DNA from: Mesorhizobium sp. RMAD-H1 | Lineage (GTDB): Bacteria > Pseudomonadota > Alphaproteobacteria > Rhizobiales > Rhizobiaceae | Direction: 5' to 3' | Length of the DNA: 64,000 nucleotides | Assembly (NCBI RefSeq): GCF_014191375.1 | Contig: NZ_JACHWN010000001.1 | Location: forward strand, 310,001 to 374,000 | Shown: positions 62,494-64,000 of the stretch, one piece after another | Layout: every line of letters starts with the position of its first letter | Numbering within the stretch: the first letter of the stretch is position 1 | Made by a program: the position numbers and the translations under genes | Notes under the pieces: model-generated | Told to the model about the DNA's origin: nothing | Databases searched by the model: none | What the model saw: the letters and a program-made list of their open reading frames with translations, nothing else

Positions 62494-63441
62494 TTAAGCG
62501 ATCGCTTTCATCCGGATCTCCTGAAGGCGCTCCCGGGCATCGTCTGATCCGGATCGGGCGCGCAGCGCATCGCGTTTCGGCGGCGCCTGGAACAGCCGGC
62601 CATATTCGCGCGTGAATTGCGACACGCTTTCATAGCCCACTTCGAAGGCGGCGCTGCTTGCCGAGAGGCCTTCGTCCAGCATCAGGCGGCGCGCCTCGAT
62701 CAGGCGGAGCCGCTTCTGATATTGCCCGGGGGTCAGCGATGTCATGTGCTTGAAATGCTTGTGGAGGGCGGTCAGGCTCATGGCGGCCGCCTCCGCCAGG
62801 CGCTCGACAGGTATGCGCGACCGGTACTCGGCCCTGAGAATGGCGATCGCCGCGGCAAGACGTCCCGCATGGCCGTCGGGGTCTGCCAGCGCCCGCAAGG
62901 CAGTACCATGTGGCCCCGACAGGAGCCAGTAGTGCAATTCCTGTATGATCCCGGGACGCAGCAACGCTACCGCGTCGGGCCGGTCCAGAAGACGCATCAG
63001 CCGCGACACGCAGTCGAGCGCCGCGGCTTCTGTATCATCGGCGAACAGGGTGCGGATTTGCGAAGGACGCTGCGCATGCGCGCCGCCCAATTGCGCTCCG
63101 AGCTCGCGCAGGAGTGTCATCTCCAGTTCGACGGCTATCGCCAGATAGGGTTCGTCGCGGCTCGCCTGCACGATGCGGCCCACGACCGGCATGTCGGCGC
63201 TGACGATCACGGATGTGCCGGCGGAAAAAATCCGCTGCTCGCTGCCCACGATCATCTTCTTTGATCCCTGCAGGACCAGGCAGATGAGCGGCCGGTAGAT
63301 GGAATGCATGTCGCCGCCGGGCGCCTCCACGCACATCATTCTGAGGCCCGGTATGGGTGTCCGTGCCAGGCCGTCACGGTTTGCGTGTCGGCCGGCATAG
63401 GTCCGAACGGCCTGTTTGAGCATTTCGTCGAGCTGTTCCAT
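62494..63441 (-). CDS. AraC-family transcriptional regulator
   Basis: The 315-residue protein starts at 63441 behind GGAGAACC. The amino-terminal cupin (ICLVLQGSKKMIVGSEQRIFSAGTSVIVSADMPVVG) is of AraC_N type and the carboxy-terminal part has two helix-turn-helix motifs (IPVERLAEAAAMSLTALHKHFKHMTSLTPGQYQKRLRL, then ASSAAFEVGYESVSQFTREYGRLF). It is divergent from the short-chain dehydrogenase gene at 63610, its likely target. Confidence 0.92.
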   Translation of the reverse strand: MEQLDEMLKQAVRTYAGRHANRDGLARTPIPGLRMMCVEAPGGDMHSIYRPLICLVLQGSKKMIVGSEQRIFSAGTSVIVSADMPVVGRIVQASRDEPYLAIAVELEMTLLRELGAQLGGAHAQRPSQIRTLFADDTEAAALDCVSRLMRLLDRPDAVALLRPGIIQELHYWLLSGPHGTALRALADPDGHAGRLAAAIAILRAEYRSRIPVERLAEAAAMSLTALHKHFKHMTSLTPGQYQKRLRLIEARRLMLDEGLSASSAAFEVGYESVSQFTREYGRLFQAPPKRDALRARSGSDDARERLQEIRMKAIA

Positions 63442-63609
63442 CCGGTTCTCCTGCAACACGGGCCGAATATAGCGTGGAAGCGGGCAAAGATCACCCTCCC
63501 TGCAGGATCAGGCAAGTTTTGCGCAGCCGCTGGCAAGCGCCGGTCCGGATGGGCGGGTAAGAAATATGCCGACACAACATGGTCGATCGAATGACGAAAG
63601 GATCACATC

Positions 63610-64000
63610 ATGACTGGACAAACCGAAATTCCCAGGCGGGCCGTCTTGACGGGCATGGCGGTGGCGTCCGCGGCAGTCGCGGTTGGTGCGACGGGTGCCC
63701 GGGCGCAGACCCAGGCGCCGGCGTCATCCGGCAAGGTGGCGGTGGTGACCGGTTCGTCCCGCGGCATTGGCGCGGCGACGGCCAGGCGCCTGGCCCGCGA
63801 CGGCTATGCCGTCACCGTCAATTGCGAGAAGAACCGCGATCTCGCGGCCGGTGTTGTCCGCGAGATCGAGGCAGCTGGCGGACGCGCCATCTGGGTGCAG
63901 GCCGATGTCAGCGACCCCGGCGCGGTGCGCCGCCTGTTCGAGGAGAACGAGCGTGCGTTCGGCGGTGTCGATGTGGTGGTGAGCAATGCGGGCATCATGC
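63610..64000 (+). CDS. Short-chain dehydrogenase with apparent export signal (partial)
   Basis: The gene runs off the right edge. AAAGGATCACATC precedes ATG 63610. Residues 1-40 look like a twin-arginine-type signal (PRRAVLTGMAVASAAVAVGATGARAQ), then comes the SDR Rossmann motif VAVVTGSSRGIGAATARRLA, strands with NCEKNRD and the NAG motif in VVSNAG. Cytosolic SDR enzymes normally have no signal, so export of an NAD(P)-dependent enzyme would be odd. It is divergent from an AraC regulator, a common arrangement for redox or detoxification SDRs. Confidence 0.88.
   Translation, partial: MTGQTEIPRRAVLTGMAVASAAVAVGATGARAQTQAPASSGKVAVVTGSSRGIGAATARRLARDGYAVTVNCEKNRDLAAGVVREIEAAGGRAIWVQADVSDPGAVRRLFEENERAFGGVDVVVSNAGIM

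Overview
The window looks like chromosome of an alphaproteobacterium of the order Hyphomicrobiales (Rhizobiales). The evidence is a MucR/Ros zinc-finger regulator, rhizobial-type palindromic intergenic repeats, a paired crcB locus with a DUF190 gene, a DUF1488 protein, high-GC core genes (guaA, guaB, rlmE, oxyR) and IncP/IncQ-type mobile genes. The genus cannot be fixed from sequence alone.

Layout. 1-5.6 kb: end of a short-chain dehydrogenase, a GMC oxidoreductase, a 34-residue membrane protein missed by length cut-offs, a DnaB-like helicase-domain protein, mucR and an FMN-dependent hydroxy-acid dehydrogenase. 5.6-14.7 kb: a 1984-residue autotransporter built from 267-bp and about 210-bp repeats, a serine recombinase, a 95-bp segment bounded by 17-bp perfect inverted repeats that looks like an invertible promoter, and a second autotransporter cut short by a phage tape-measure fragment. 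14.7-19.4 kb: accessory genes of phage or defence type (HUH-like protein, small proteins, HEPN/AbiU2-like protein, membrane proteins) ending at the 3' end of tRNA-Gln(CTG). 19.4-36.4 kb: mostly core DNA, with a fluoride riboswitch and two crcB genes, a Ppx/GppA phosphatase, rlmE, a TumE/TumA toxin-antitoxin pair whose toxin may need a -1 frameshift, MFS and ClC transporters, a frameshifted TauE permease, guaB, oxyR, an RsmB-like methyltransferase and guaA.

36.4-48.4 kb is a 12.0-kb genomic island in the 3' end of guaA, bounded by a 16-bp direct repeat. It carries a tyrosine integrase, an AlpA-type regulator, IncQ-type repA-repC with iterons, trbJ-trbK-trbL, TraC- and TraJ-like genes, a decayed toxin-antitoxin pair and a restriction-modification operon headed by a ribbon-helix-helix protein. 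No relaxase and no complete type IV secretion system is present. Two arrays of 6-bp sites spaced exactly 10 bp apart, in opposite orientations, lie upstream of its transfer operons.

48.4-64 kb: small conserved genes, then a coherent periplasmic redox locus. It comprises a cytochrome c, a histidine kinase and response regulator, and a co-oriented, tightly packed operon: [2Fe-2S] and molybdopterin subunits of an IorAB-type molybdenum hydroxylase, a SoxE/FccA-like cytochrome, SoxF/FccB-like flavoprotein, then SoxX, SoxY, SoxZ and SoxA. SoxB and SoxCD are absent from the window, and SoxY lacks the usual GGCGG carboxy-terminus. The window closes with an orphan beta-rich protein next to a vapC remnant, an AraC regulator and a divergent short-chain dehydrogenase with an apparent export signal.

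The most promising undescribed systems are the candidate recombinase-controlled invertible promoter at 12.8 kb, the 10-bp-phased arrays in the guaA island, and the molybdenum hydroxylase-Sox hybrid operon. All functional claims rest on reading the sequence by eye; no database search was run.
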